Assembly (NCBI RefSeq): GCF_020921035.1
Contig: NC_063154.1
Location: forward strand, 2,790,001 to 2,854,000
Direction of reading: 5' to 3'
Length of the DNA stretch: 64,000 nt
From: Rhodamnia argentea
Lineage: Eukaryota > Streptophyta > Magnoliopsida > Myrtales > Myrtaceae
This document shows positions 1 to 12,672 of this stretch, one piece after another. The stretch's first letter is position 1, and each line of letters opens with the position of its first letter. The notes under the pieces are model-generated. The model was not told the DNA's origin. It searched no databases and saw nothing but the letters and a program-made list of their open reading frames with translations. The position numbers and the translations under genes are program-made.

Positions 1-3000
1 TCGATGCAAGGTCCGGCTGCATTTATAGGGAAGGCTGAAAATGTCTTTCCTTCAAACTCATCTCAATCTCCACAAACCGGTACGAACTGTTTCTATAGAT
101 CTAATTCTCATCAATTCTCTAGGCCTATGAGAATAACACACGTGGTCTTGGGCCACAAAATGCAAGCGGATTCTCAAACATTCGCAATCCTAGGCGTGGC
201 AATGGTGATAATAGATGTCAAATTTGCAATAAATTTGGCCACAGAGCTAATGTTTGTAGGGAAAGATATATGCAACAGCAACTTGAGCAATCCCATACAT
301 CACCACAGCTCAATTTGGCGGAAATTCTTCCTCCGCCGTCTGTTTTCTCCTCGTAGTCATGGCACCCAGATTCGGGTGCTACCCATCACATGACAAACAA
401 TATCTCTCAGCTGTCTAATGTTCAGCCCTATCCCGGTAATACTCATGTGACCATAGGTAATGGATCTAGCTTGCCCATCACTCATACAGGTAGCTATATT
501 ACCCCAATTTTTCGTATGTCCGATGTCTTAGTTGTTCCTTCTATCAAAAAGAATTTCCGGTCAGTTCGTCAATTCTTTGAAGAAAAAAATTGTGATTTCA
601 TATTCTCACCTACTTCTTTTATTGTGAAGTGTCGCCATTCGGGGAGAATCATACTTCGAGGAGATCTTGATCATGGCCTTTACTCCACTTTCACGTATTC
701 AGCCTGGACTTCTTCGCCAGCACTTGCTTTTCCAGCGTATAAGATAGATTCCATTCATAAATGGCATTTCCGTCTGGGTCATGCGTCCTACAACACAGTT
801 AGTCGAGTATTAAATAAATCTAGAGTATCTGTTTCTCCTTGTCCTGCATGTCTCTCTAGCAAGAGTCACAGTCATGTTCATCCACTTTCCACAAATAAAT
901 CTTCAGCCCCCTTACAACTAGTCCATTTTGATGTATGGGGATCGGCTCCTGTAACGTCTTTTTTGAACAATCGTTATTATATATGCTTTACCGATGATTT
1001 TTCTCGGTTTTCTTGGATATATCTCTTTGAATCCCGTGATCAATTTCTTTCTATCGTCATCACATTTTTAAATTTGGTGGAAAATCAACTTAACACTACG
1101 GTGAAAGCTATTCAAAGTGATAATGCAGGGGAGTTTTAGTCTGCTCCTTTCCGCAAACTCTTGCAAGATCGAGGAATCCACCACCGTACCTCTTGTCCGA
1201 GACTTCATCACCAAAATGGCACTGCTGAAAGAAAGCATCGACACGTTGTAGAGATGGGATTGTCGATGCTCCATCATGCCTAAGTTCCAACTCACTTTTG
1301 GGATCTTGCATTCGAGAGTGCTGTTCATATCATTAACAAGCTACCTTCAGTAGTTCTCAACCATAAGTCACCTTGGGAGGTTCTCTACCACATTAAACCC
1401 TCAATTCATCACTTGCGAGTCTTTGGGTGTGCGCTTTATCCAAACCTTCGACCTTATGCAAAGAACAAGCTAGAACATCGATCTCATTGCTGCATTTTTT
1501 TGGGTTATCCTCCTAGCTTCCGTGGTTATCGATGCTACTCTCTCAAAGATAATCGGTTCTATATTACTATTGATGCTATTTTTGATGAAGACTTATTTCC
1601 TTTTATTTATGCTGCATCATCAGTTCATGTTGGCCCCTCTCGTGTTTCATCAACAGATTCAAAATTTTATGCTCAACCAGGTGGCATTTCTGCTCCCGCC
1701 AGTCCACTTATGGCCTCTGCAAATCAAAATCATTCTACCTCCATTTTGCAGGACTCCTCTACTGAATCAATAGCAGCACATGTTGTGTCACCATCAACAG
1801 AGAATGTTTCACCTAATTCCACAAGTTCTACTGCATGCTTTACTAATCAATATAATTCCTCTACTGATCAAACAATCAGCCTCTCAACTCAGTCAGAACC
1901 ATCTCCTGGTTTGCCCGCGGCTCCTACACACCTCATGGTCATGCGGCTTCGAGACGGTACTTTGACCCGACATCATCTCACTAAGGACCACACATACGCT
2001 CTTCATTCTATGGTCCAGCCGATACTCACTCCAACTTGTTTTAGTCAAGCAGCTAAGGATCCTGCATGGAGAATTGCCATGGCCGAAGAATAAACAGCCC
2101 TTACGAAGAATCAAACCTGGGTTCTTGTCCCTCGTCCGTCACAATTTAAAGCAATTGGATGCAAATGGGTATTTCACATCAAATATCGTTCAGATGGTTC
2201 ACTTGAAAGGTACAAAAGGAGATTGGTGGCCAAGGGATATAATCAGCAAGAAGGCATTGATTTCCATGAGACTTTCAGTCCCGTTGTGAAGCATGTGACT
2301 GTCCGTACAGTGATTTCATTTGCCTACAGTCAAGGTTGGACACTTCGGCAACTTGATGTTGAGAACGCATTCCTTCACGGCCACCTTACTGAGGAGATTT
2401 ATATGCAACAACTACTAGGTTTTGTTGATACTAATCACCCCGATTATGTTTGCAAACTTCAACGGTCGCTTTATGGATTAAAGCAAGCACCGCGAGCTTA
2501 GCATCAAAGGCTAAGTTCTTTCCTCTTATCTATTGGTTTTCATGTCTCTTGTGCTGATTCTTCGCTATTCGTCCTACATACATCAGCATGTAGTGTATAT
2601 CTCCTTGTATATGTGGATGACATCATCCTTACAGGATCTCCCCAAGCACCACTATCCACTTTAATTGCATCTCTACAACGGGAGTTTGCTCTCAAAGATC
2701 TTGGTGACCTCCACTATTTTTTGGGGATAGAATTACGGCACACTGACCCTGGCCTACTTTTGCATCAAGGGAAATATGCTGCTGAAATTCTTAAGAAGGC
2801 TAACATGGACAAAGCACGGGCTATTGCTACACCATGCCTGATTAGCTCGGATCCTCCTTCTTTTCATCAGGGTGCTCTCTTTCATTATTCTACACTGTAT
2901 CGTAGCATAGTGGGTGCACTACAATATCTCACCATTACTCGATCAGATCTTGCTTATGCTGTGAATACTGCTTGTCAGTTCATGCATGCCCCTACAGAAA

Positions 3001-3928
3001 CCCATTGGCAATATGTCAAACCCATTTTACACTTTGTCTCTGGCACTCTAAGTCACAGCATCCTCTTCACTAAAGGATCTCAAGAGTTCCTTCATGCTTT
3101 TTCCGATGCAGGATGGGCTGGTGACCATGATACTAGACGCTACGTGGGTGGTTATGCTATTTTTCTTGGTTCTAATATTATCTCATGGAGTTCTCGCAAG
3201 CAAAGAACAGTTGCTCGTTCAAGTACCGAGGCAGAATTCAAATGTCTTGCTAACACCACTGCTGAGATCATATGGATTCAAGCTTTGCTTTCTGATTTAA
3301 GGATCACACTCCAAAAGTCACCGGTACTGTGGTGTGATAATATTTCAACTATCTACCTCAGTGGTAATCTTGTTTTTCATGCTCGGACGAAACACATAGA
3401 GATTGACTATCATTTTGTTCGTGAGCGAATTCACCAGCGTCAATTACATGTTCAATATATCTCTTCGACGGACCAACCGGCGGACATGTTCCCTAAAGCC
3501 CTTTCAGGGTCTCGGTTCCTCCTTCTTCAAGACATGCTTACTATAACTGCCGCCCCATCAGCTTGCGGGGGGGTGTCAAAGGAAATAATTCCCAACGACA
3601 TTGATTTCAAAACTGCTACAATTCCTCCACGATTTGGTCATCCAGTCAAATCATTTCATTCCAAAAATCCTCCTCTGATTTCTCCAGATTGATATATCGC
3701 TCTTCTTAATTATTCACCTTCTATGTGAATGTCTTTATTTTAAGAATTAGAATATTGTGTATTAGGAAATCACTCCTTTCTAATTTCATGTATTTTTTCT
3801 TTAATCTGCTAGACTTCTGTATTATAAATAGGAGTGTATCCATACAGTTTGAAATGTGTGAAGAGAAATAATATACTACCTCCTATTTCTCACTTGTTCT
3901 TTCCTTTCTCTTCTCTAATATTTTAACA
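1..3928 (+). mobile_element. Ty1/copia retrotransposon, 3' portion, decayed
   Basis: One reading frame carries gag and pol of a copia element, broken only by stops at 354 (TAG), 1137 (TAG), 1281 (TAA), 2091 (TAA) and 2499 (TAG). Domains in order: gag zinc knuckle CX2CX4HX4C (216-257); aspartic protease motif DSGATHH (369-389); GAG pre-integrase with HFRLGH (about 760-785) and a CPAC pair; integrase (HFDVWG, DDFSRFSW, SDNAGEF, about 925-1500); reverse transcriptase ([10 protein letters not shown] near 2355, YVDD near 2610); RNase H (SDAGWAG near 3105, ARSSTEAEF near 3215). The order PR-INT-RT-RH defines Ty1/copia. The 5' LTR and start of gag lie left of the window. The element is non-autonomous now. 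The TAG at 2499 replaces the Trp expected after the conserved QAPRA motif. Confidence 0.95.
3574..3928 (+). repeat. 3' LTR of the copia element
   Basis: The LTR begins TGTCAAA directly after a G-rich polypurine tract (3565-3573) and ends TTTAACA at 3928, giving near-perfect terminal inverted repeats and the TG...CA ends usual for LTRs. It is 355 bp long. A TATA-like ATTATAAATA lies at 3821-3830. The partner LTR is outside the window, so age and target duplication cannot be assessed. The 3' end is assigned from the CA terminus and could be off by a few bases. Confidence 0.8.
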
Positions 3929-4250
3929 GTTTCGTCTCCATCGGTGGTGTTTAATTGGGAACTTCTTTTGTATGCCATCAAACACGACGCATCTTGATGT
4001 GATGATTGTCGAGAAACTGAGACCAGAACTGACGAGGGGTTAGAAGTTGAAACGCGAGAGGCAATGAGTATAAGGTAAATGACAAGTATCTTGTTATTCC
4101 AATTCGCGAGGTTCTGAAAATCGAGAGGAGAAATGAGTTGACTCGCCCCGTAACATTCACCGATTGGGTTCGAATCAATTGGTAACTCCCAATTATAGAG
4201 ATTCATGTTTTGCTGAAGTATGTAATAACTCGGTTGGTCTTTGGCTTGAA
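3929..4250. other. intergenic, no gene seen
   Basis: This is single-copy-looking AT-rich DNA between the copia LTR and the tandem repeats. Short open frames on the minus strand have no recognisable domain. The last ~50 bp, from about 4225, resemble the tail of the repeat unit that follows. Confidence 0.5.
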
Positions 4251-5150
4251 CGTTTTTGCTCGAATTCGCACTTTATATCCATGCTGAATTCGTAGATTAT
4301 CGCCTAACGGCAAAGAGTCCTACTCTACAAATCAAAGCTAAATTATAGCCCCGCGAGCGATTAAGATCTCACATAAACTTTGAATTGAGGCAGCTCGGAT
4401 TTTTCGCCCAATTCTATTCAAATATTAGAACAGACGAGACGAGGTCATTTTTTCATCCAATCTTTAAGTCAGTGGAATGTTTTTGTTTGAATTCGCATGT
4501 CATATCCATGTCTACAACTAAAACGAATTCGTAGATTATCGCCTAACAGCAAAGAGTCCTGATCTATAAATATCTACCACGCAATCAATTAAGATCCCAC
4601 GTATATTTTGAATTGAGGCGGTTTGAATTCTTCACCTGATTCTATTCAAATATTTGAACAGATGATGTGATTATTCCATGATTCAATCTTTTAAGTTAGT
4701 CTTTTACTCGGACGTTTTTGCTCGAATTCGCACACTATATCTATGCCTATAACCGAAATGAATTCGTAGATTATGGTCCAACAGCAAAGAGTCAATGATC
4801 TACATATCGAACGCAAATAGCAACCACACACAATCGATTAAGATCTCACATATACTTCGAACCGAGGCGGTTCGGATTCGTCACCCAATCCTATTCAAAA
4901 ATTAAAACAAACGAGAGGCGATTTGTACGATCCAATCCGTAAGTTAGTTGGTCTTCTAGACGTTTTTTTCGCTCGAATTCGGACGCCGCGTCCATGCATA
5001 CGATCGAAATGATCTTGTAAATTATCGCCTTAACAGCGAAGGAGCCTTCATCTGTCGAACTTAAATCACGGCCACGTAAAAGAATAATCGAATAATAGCC
5101 AACAAGAATATTTGGAATTGAGGCGGTTCGAGTTCTTCGCCCCCCCATAA
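4251..5150. repeat. four diverged tandem copies of a ~235 bp unit upstream of P5CS
   Basis: Units begin near 4251, 4479, 4713 and 4961. Each starts with a GTTTTTGCTCGAATTCGCA-like block, followed by ATATCCATGC, AATTCGTAGATTATCGCC, AACAGCAAAGAGTC, GATTAAGATCTCACAT and GAATTGAGGCGGTTCG, and ends with a CAATCTTTAAGTTAGT-like block. Spacing is about 229, 234 and 248 bp. The last copy is the most diverged and runs into a C-run at 5142-5148. No coding potential is seen. The array ends about 210 bp upstream of the P5CS TATA box. Confidence 0.85.
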
Positions 5151-5361
5151 CAGACGGGGAAGAACAAATGATGGGGTTCAATGATCGAAAGTCCGTTAAC
5201 GAGGGATATCCCGAATCCAGCTGGGCGCTGAATCAGCCCCGCAGATTGGATGGTGCCGGGTCGATCCGGTCAAGAAGCTGACCCCACCAAATTCGTTCGA
5301 CGGTTGATGTTTCCCCTCCAGTTTCTCGCCCGCGCGTCGCCGCGCAGCAGCTCCTGCCGGC

Positions 5362-5369
5362 TATATATA
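5362..5369 (+). promoter_or_regulatory. TATA box of P5CS
   Basis: TATATATA lies in a GC-rich context (5340-5380), about 410 bp upstream of the chosen P5CS start. The leader between contains a long T-run (5444-5451), a GA-repeat (5620-5637) and a pyrimidine-rich stretch ending TTTTGCAG at 5714 that looks like a 3' splice site. A 5' leader intron is therefore possible. Transcription would start near 5390-5400. Confidence 0.6.
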
Positions 5370-5774
5370 ACATTGCCGCTAAACTAACTTTTGCTCTCCG
5401 TTCGCTGTTAAAAATAGATCGCGGTTGCTGGGACAGATCGCGGGGTTTTTTTTGTTTGTTTTCCCTCTCTCCGAAAATCAGGAGAGAGTTCGCATTTTGC
5501 TGTAGATTTTTGTGCTCACGTGGCCTGCTGTCATTACACGTTCAGAGGAATCCAGATCAGCGAGGGGTACTGTGTTTTTTTTTTGGGGGGTGGGGTTTGG
5601 CATTTTTGTTTTATACCAAGAGAGAGAGAGAGAGAGAAGAGACGTGTCATGTGTTGTCGGCCGAGTCAGGCTCAGTAATAAAGAACCCTATTGTTTCCCC
5701 GCTCCCTTTTGCAGATGCCGACTCGCCCGCGTGGGACGAAGCGACTCCCCGAGTTGAAGGCGGCCAACGGGAAC

Positions 5775-8700
5775 ATGGACTCTACCCGAGCCTTCGTCAG
5801 GCACGTCAAGCGCCTCGTCATCAAGGTTCGTCCCCCACTGCTTATGGTCGGAATGCGTGCGGCTTTTCCTCTTTCGTAGGGGCGGGGAGCGCCTTCCGTG
5901 TCTCGTCTTTCTTCCCCGTGCCCTGGGGCGAATGTTCCATTGACGAGCCGAATGTGCTGGGTTTGGGTCTCGAGAGATCGGGTTGAATGCGCGTGGGGTC
6001 GGTGCTGGCTCTCGTTTTTGGTTCTCGTTTCGAGTGTGGTTGAAAGCTGAATTTGGCGGGAGATGATCGATCCCTGGTTGCAGCGTTTGGGTTTTTTGGC
6101 GTTGCCTGGCGGAGAATTTTTTTGTTTGGCTCGTTCTCAGCTTTTCGTGCTTCTTTAGGAGCTCGTCAATAGCAAATGCAGATGTCAAGACTAGTTATTT
6201 TCAGCTTATCTTTTGTAATTTTGACCTGGTTATCTCTTGTTTTACTCCAACAATTGTAGGTTGGCACTGCGGTTGTTACCCGAGCAGATGGGCGGTTGGC
6301 ACTCGGAAGACTAGGGGCTCTATGTGAGCAGGTACACCCCTTAACGTCATTCATGGTTTTGTGCGTTGTGTTTTCGGCCGGGTTGAGAAAGATTTAAGTG
6401 CCACAGAGTAACATGCCCTTCCTGAGCAGATAAAAGAATTGAACTTACAAGGATACGAGGTTATTATGGTCTCGTCCGGTGCTGTTGGCCTCGGTCGCCA
6501 GAGGCTTAGGTACCGTAAGCTAGTAAATAGCAGGTCTGTATCGGTTACCCATCCATGATGCATTTCATCGTTTGGCCATTTGGGCTATATCTTGTTTACA
6601 TGGAGAACTTTATTCTTTTTTCCAAATATGTTGCCACTAGGAACTCATGGATGGATTTTGCTTCCATCTGTTCCAAACTCTAACTCAAATTGCATGTTTG
6701 AACACAAGTTATATTGGGCTTATGTTCTTCTATAGCAATTAAAGGTTCTTAGAGCGGGCGTTCACTTTGTGTGACAGCTTCGCTGATCTCCAGAAGCCAC
6801 AGGTTGAACTTGATGGGAAGGCTTGTGCAGCTGTCGGACAGAGTAGTCTTATGGCCTTGTATGATACCTTATTCAGCCAGGTGATTGAATTATTCCCTAT
6901 GTTCAACTTGTACGGGTTTTCTTATGGTCTGTTTGGGCACACGTCTAGCTGGTTTTGCCACCATTCCCTTTGGGGCTTATGGATTAAGATGCTCTAGGTC
7001 CTTTCTTGTGCAGTTGGATGTTACATCAGCTCAGCTTCTTGTGACAGATCATGACTTTAAGAGTATAGACTTCAGGATGCAACTCAATGAGACTGTGCAA
7101 TCGTTGTTGTCTCTCACAGTTGTTCCCATCTTTAATGAGAATGATGCAGTCAGTACGAGGAAAGCTCCATATGAGGTATGGTCCTTCGTTTCGGTACTTT
7201 GTAAATGTTGATTGAGTTTGTAAATGAATGTCTTTTTTCTTTTGTTAACTTCCTAGCCTCAGTGAACAAATGAAGAGAATTCATCGAGCATCTCTGGTTG
7301 TTGGAATTAGATCTGGCAAATTCCTTGTAAATGTCTATTGACATGTTCTTTTTGCAGGATTCGTCTGGCATATTCTGGGATAATGACAGCTTGGCAGCAC
7401 TGCTTGCTTTGGAGCTCAAAGCTGATCTTCTTATATTACTCAGTGATGTTGAGGGTCTTTATAGTGGCCCGCCCAGTGATCCGAAGTCCCGATTAATTCG
7501 CACATACATCAAGGAACGACATCAAGGTGAAATCACCTTTGGAGATAAATCTCGTGTAGGGAGAGGTGGTATGACTGCGAAAGTTAATGCTGCTGTTAAT
7601 GCAGCACAGGCTGGAATCCCTGTGGTCATTACCAGGTATTGTCGACCTGGTTTTGTCTGCATGCTTGTCTTAGTTCTTTGCGATAAAATATCTCTTTATA
7701 GCATTGGACACTATTGGTAAGATGCACAATGATCTGCACGATGCTGTGTAGTGCTTTGAACACAAAGTGTTTCTTGATCGTCGCTGCAGTAGTAGAAATC
7801 AAGTTTTCAAGATTTTGAACAATCTCTCAGTGCAAACCCCTTCATACAATATCTCTTTTTTAAAAACCCTTTTATTGTGGTCAAGCTAGATGCAGTGCTC
7901 ACAATTTGATCAATTCACTAAAAGATAGTAGGCCTGTAATTGCTTTGTTAATTAGTACTTGCCAGATTGTGTAACGACGTACTTTTTGTTTTTTCCATAG
8001 TGGGTATGCTCCTGAAAATATCCTTAAGGTTCTTCAAGGAGAGGATATTGGTACTCTCTTTCATGAGGATGCACATTTGTGGGTACAAAGCCAAGACATC
8101 AGTGCAAGGGAAATGGCTGTTGCAGCCAGGGAAAGTTCACGGAACCTTCAGGTGGAATTCTTAGCTTTGTGGTTTAGATTGTGATTGTTTTGTTTAATAC
8201 CTTCTTTTAATGTGATAAAACTAGATTTGATAGTTCCTTGTTCTCTGCATAGCTGATAGAATTTAACAAATTGTAGAATTCCACGTCTAGCTGCTGGTGG
8301 TTTGTTGAAGATGTCATGTCGTAGACATGTCTCCTAGCCATTTGGAAGCTTGTAACTAATTTGCAGAACAGAACCATTGAAAGATCTGGTCTATACAGTT
8401 GTTTACCTAGTGCTTGTTTCTCTTGACTTTTTATTCAAATGAGGGGCACATTCTTCTAGTTGCAGCTTGCAGGGGAAGGTGTTGGGTCTTGAATATATAT
8501 ATATCCAAGGGGGCTGGTGTCCACACCAGCTAGACACTAGCTCCCCAAGGTCCAAAAATTTCTAATATCACATGTTTACTAATTTAGTATAATGATTTTT
8601 TAGTCTTTCAACAATCCCAAACCGACTCCCCCACCCCCTCACTCTGACCCCAATCCTCCCAAAAGATAAGCTTCGGTGCCTTTCACCATGGAGTTTAAAC

Positions 8701-11700
8701 TTTTAGACTGGGTTCCTTGCCAGGATGATATTGTTTTACAATTTGCTAATCCTCTATTTGTTCTTTAGGCCATATCATCTGAGGATAGGAGAAAAGTCCT
8801 GCTCGACATAGCTGATGCACTCGAAGCAAATCAGGAACAGATAATGAAGGAGAACGAAGCTGATGTTGCTGCTGCAGAAAAGGCTGGATATGAAAGATCT
8901 TTGATTGCTCGGTTGGCTCTGAAGCCTGGAAAGGTTGGAGATATTAGTATCTAATTAGTCTATTGCACCCAGTAAGAAATTGTCTCAACACATCACTATT
9001 TTATTTTATTTCTGAATGCAGATAACAAACCTTGCCAATTCTATACGCGTACTTGCAAAAATGGAAGATCCAATTGGGCGTGTTTTGAAGAGAACAGAGG
9101 TAAAAGAAGGGTTCTTAAGCATTTCTTGCTAGGACTTCTTTTAGTCTCTAACATGCTAGTGCAAGCATCAACCTCTTTTCAGAGTTTGTTTTACGTTAAA
9201 CAAGATCCCTACCACTGAGAAAATCATTGGCATATTGATTATGGAGTTAGAATGGGAGTAATTGTTGTTGACATATTAGAAAATAGGTCTTCTTCATGTG
9301 AAGTGCTGGTGATTTTCTATAGCTTTTCTCATTCTTTTGTTGATTTTGCATCCAGCTTGCTGATGGGCTTGTCCTAGAGAAAACATCATCTCCTTTGGGT
9401 GTCCTGCTTATAGTTTTTGAGTCTCGACCTGAAGCTCTAGTTCAGGTAATTACTTATTTTACTTTTTCATGGAGTGCTTTTCAGCAATTTATCAGGATCT
9501 TTATCTCTTGGGAGGGCTGAGGTATGGGTCTAATCTGGGCTGCAAGGATAGGCACATTGTCTTAAGGATCTATTTGTTTGGATATCTTATTTTGATTTTT
9601 TAAACATTCGAGCAATTTAAACTATCTCATGGAAAATGGTCCAACCTTACTAGGTAGTGCACAGTGATACTCTTGTGCAACATAAAAGCATGCTTGACGT
9701 CAAGTACTTATTGTGTACTTGTGACATATGGATCAGCGACTATCTATGCTTCTAAAATGAGTGGCAATTGCATGAAGGTTTGTTTTGAAATGGGTTGAGG
9801 ATCCGGAAAAGCTTGGATATGCATGTTGAAAGTTGACACAGATATAGAGCTTACGCACAGCACAAGTATTGCTTTTACTTCTTAGGTTGGTTATCCGTGT
9901 GTTTTTCTTTGCAATATTTAGGAGTCTGATGTTATTTCTTGGTATCACAAAGTAGGGATGCAGTCAAGTTCATACTTAATGTTTTTTATTACGCAACTGA
10001 GCTATAACTTAGCTAATAACTCGTATGAATGATTGTCATTTTTTTAATATTCTAATATTTTGACAGATAGCTTCATTAGCTGTTCGAAGTGGGAATGGGC
10101 TACTCTTGAAAGGGGGTAAAGAAGCCAAGCGATCAAATGCCATTCTGCACAAGGTTTAGTTCATATAGCTTATTAATTACAACAGTCTGGTTGGCAATGA
10201 AATTACTGCATCACGTTTCTCATATTCTCTCAAATCATAAGGTCATTACCGATGCTATTCCAGACAGCATTGGTGGGAGACTAATTGGACTTGTGACTTC
10301 GAGAGAGGAGATACCGGATTTGCTTAAGGTGAGTAAATATGTGTAAGGAACATCTATCTAATCTCTTGGCGTCTATTATCATGATCAGTTGGGGGAATCA
10401 AGTCTCCGTGGAATTATTGTGTATCAGCTTGATGATGTTATTGATCTCGTAATACCAAGGGGGAGTAACAAGCTGGTCTCCCAAATAAAGGAATCAACTA
10501 AAATACCTGTTCTTGGTCATTCCGGTGAGAAAGAACCCACATGCTAATTTTAAATTCATCTTATCTCTTACGAGAAGAATGTGTTCGTTGACTGATTACA
10601 TTTAATCACACTGTTTGTCTGCTAGATGGAATATGTCATGTTTATGTTGACAAGTCTGCGAACATGGAAATGGCAAACCGCATCATCGTTGATGCGAAGG
10701 TAGATTATCCAGCAGCCTGCAACGCAATGGTATGTAGCATATGCTTGTTTCTTTATCTTGATTTAAAATCCTGGAAGGGCTCGTGCTAACTTGCAACAAT
10801 TTTGTTACTCTATGATTCTGTGATCCTTATTATATCTGCTTGGAAAGATACAGCCCCGAGTTTTACTACACATATTGAGAAAATTACGACAATTGAGAAG
10901 GATAATGTTACAGGATACTGTTGGGTGCTTTTTCTTTTGCCGGGTGACTGTAGATGTACTGCATTTGTATCGGTTTTTTCTTGCTTTGGACAGTTGGACT
11001 TTGGCTTACGTCTTAGGGCTTTCTGCACTTCCAGGAAACACTTCTCCTCCATAAAGATTTGGTGCCAGCTGGTGGACTTAATGCAATCGTGTTTGGGCTT
11101 CGGACCAAAGGTTCTGTATTCTATCATCTGAAGAAAAAATAAATTGTGTGGGAGCCCTGACAAGGAATTAGGATGATGACTTTTAGTTGATAAATCCCAC
11201 TTATTACTCGAGCGGAGATGTTGTGTAATCAAAGCTTGAAAATTGAGAATCTTTACAAATGCTAGGCAGGGAATGTTGAATTTGTTTTCTCGTTCTCGTT
11301 TTATAGGTGAATTTGCCTTTTTCAGTGACTAGATTTTAGATTTGAAGACAGCTTACATCAGGCTTATTGTTTTGAATTTTGTCTTGCTCGTCTCCAAATG
11401 CAAAAGAATTTTGTGGTGATTATTTCTCTTATCATTTTACAGCTAGAAAACAAAAGTAGCCACCATTCTAGCAACTTCGATGTTCTGTCCAAGTACAGAC
11501 AGCTATTAGCCTGCACTGAAGCATATATAGTGTGCATTCCCTCATTACAGCATGCATATTCAAATCTCCGATGCAATTGCTTAATCCTTTGCAGGTGTTA
11601 CTTTATATGGGGGACCAAAAGTGAGCTCCATGCTGAATATCCCGCAGGCACTGTCCTTGCATCATGAGTACAATTCAATGGCATGCACCATCGAAACTGT

Positions 11701-12619
11701 AGATGATGTTCATCAAGCCATTGATCACATTCATCAATATGGAAGGTACTTAGCTATCTCCAAATTTAAAATTTTGGGTAAGAAGCCTGCAAGAAGCAAG
11801 AAAATATGGTGGAAGCTGGCCAGGAAACTGACTATTGCCCTCCTTTTGCCAGTGCACACACTGATTGCATTATAGCAGAAGACGGCGAAGCTGTGGAAAC
11901 CTTCCTACGTCAAGTTGACAGGTATTGAGTTATTCCGTAACTTTAAACTCTTGGGCAGGCACAACTTTTTGAAGACACCAATCATATATCTTATGTTGAT
12001 TCGGAAAAAATATTCTTCCATTGCTGATATGTGCTGCACATATGCTGCAGTGCTGCTGTTTTTCACAATGCCAGCACGAGATTCTGTGACGGAGCACGAT
12101 TTGGACTGGGTGCAGAGGTACTAGTCTTATTTTTCATCAATTTTGAATGGTAATCAATTGGATCATGGATATTTTCTTCTGAAGAGCACTTTCAAATGGC
12201 CTCAATAGGTTGGGATAAGTACAAGTAGAATCCATGCTCGGGGTCCAGTTGGAGTTGAAGGATTGCTAACCACAAGATGGTAGCATTCTGAACTAGTTTT
12301 TTCAGTTCTGGTTATCTGAAACAAGAAGAGGAACCAAATCATTCGACACATTTCCTAATAACTGTGCATCCATTGATATTGAATGTACACATGCTTAAAC
12401 TACCAAAGCACGTTCATAAATGAAATATAGCAAGTTAAACTATGCAGCAATGCCAATATAATGCCGGATGATGTTGCTTTTGTTTCGGGTATTCTGGTTT
12501 CACTTGAGTGGTTGAATTGCCTTCTCTTTAATTGCAGGATCCTCAGAGGGAATGGACAAGTGGTGGATGGTGATAAAGGGGTCACTTACACCCACAGAGA
12601 CCTCCCCATCCAGTCTTAA
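5775..12619 (+). CDS. P5CS: delta-1-pyrroline-5-carboxylate synthase, 20 exons, 714 aa
   Basis: This is the bifunctional enzyme that phosphorylates glutamate and reduces gamma-glutamyl phosphate, the committed step of proline synthesis. Exons: 5775-5825, 6260-6331, 6430-6533, 6778-6880, 7014-7175, 7358-7635, 8001-8151, 8769-8933, 9022-9099, 9356-9445, 10067-10153, 10242-10328, 10428-10524, 10626-10729, 11035-11110, 11595-11745, 11853-11921, 12051-12117, 12209-12279, 12538-12619. All junctions are GT-AG and phases agree, giving 2145 nt including the stop. The N-terminal glutamate kinase domain (about 10-285) has [11 protein letters not shown] and the [12 protein letters not shown] motif. Phe125 (TDHDF) matches the Phe implicated in proline feedback in Vigna P5CS. 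The reductase domain has YPAACNAM with the likely catalytic Cys540. The start at 5775 (strong context, MDSTRAFV) fits the family; an in-frame ATG at 5715 would add 20 residues. Usual family length is about 715. Confidence 0.97.
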
Positions 12620-12640
12620 GCTGTTTCCGGTGGGGTGCAA

Positions 12641-12672
12641 CTGCTGCTGCTACTGCTACTGCTACTGCTGCT
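12641..12672 (+). repeat. CTG/CTA trinucleotide microsatellite in P5CS 3' UTR
   Basis: A run of CTG and CTA triplets begins 22 bp after the P5CS stop codon. It is probably transcribed in the 3' UTR and is a candidate polymorphic marker. Confidence 0.85.

Noticed and set aside
4251-5150. CRISPR-like or satellite array
   Set aside because: Only about four diverged ~235 bp units without spacers; a short tandem duplication in a plant promoter, not a CRISPR array or large satellite.
5456-5986. 176 aa frame overlapping P5CS exon 1
   Set aside because: It is in a different frame from the P5CS exon and crosses the exon-intron border; an ORF shadow in GC-rich DNA.
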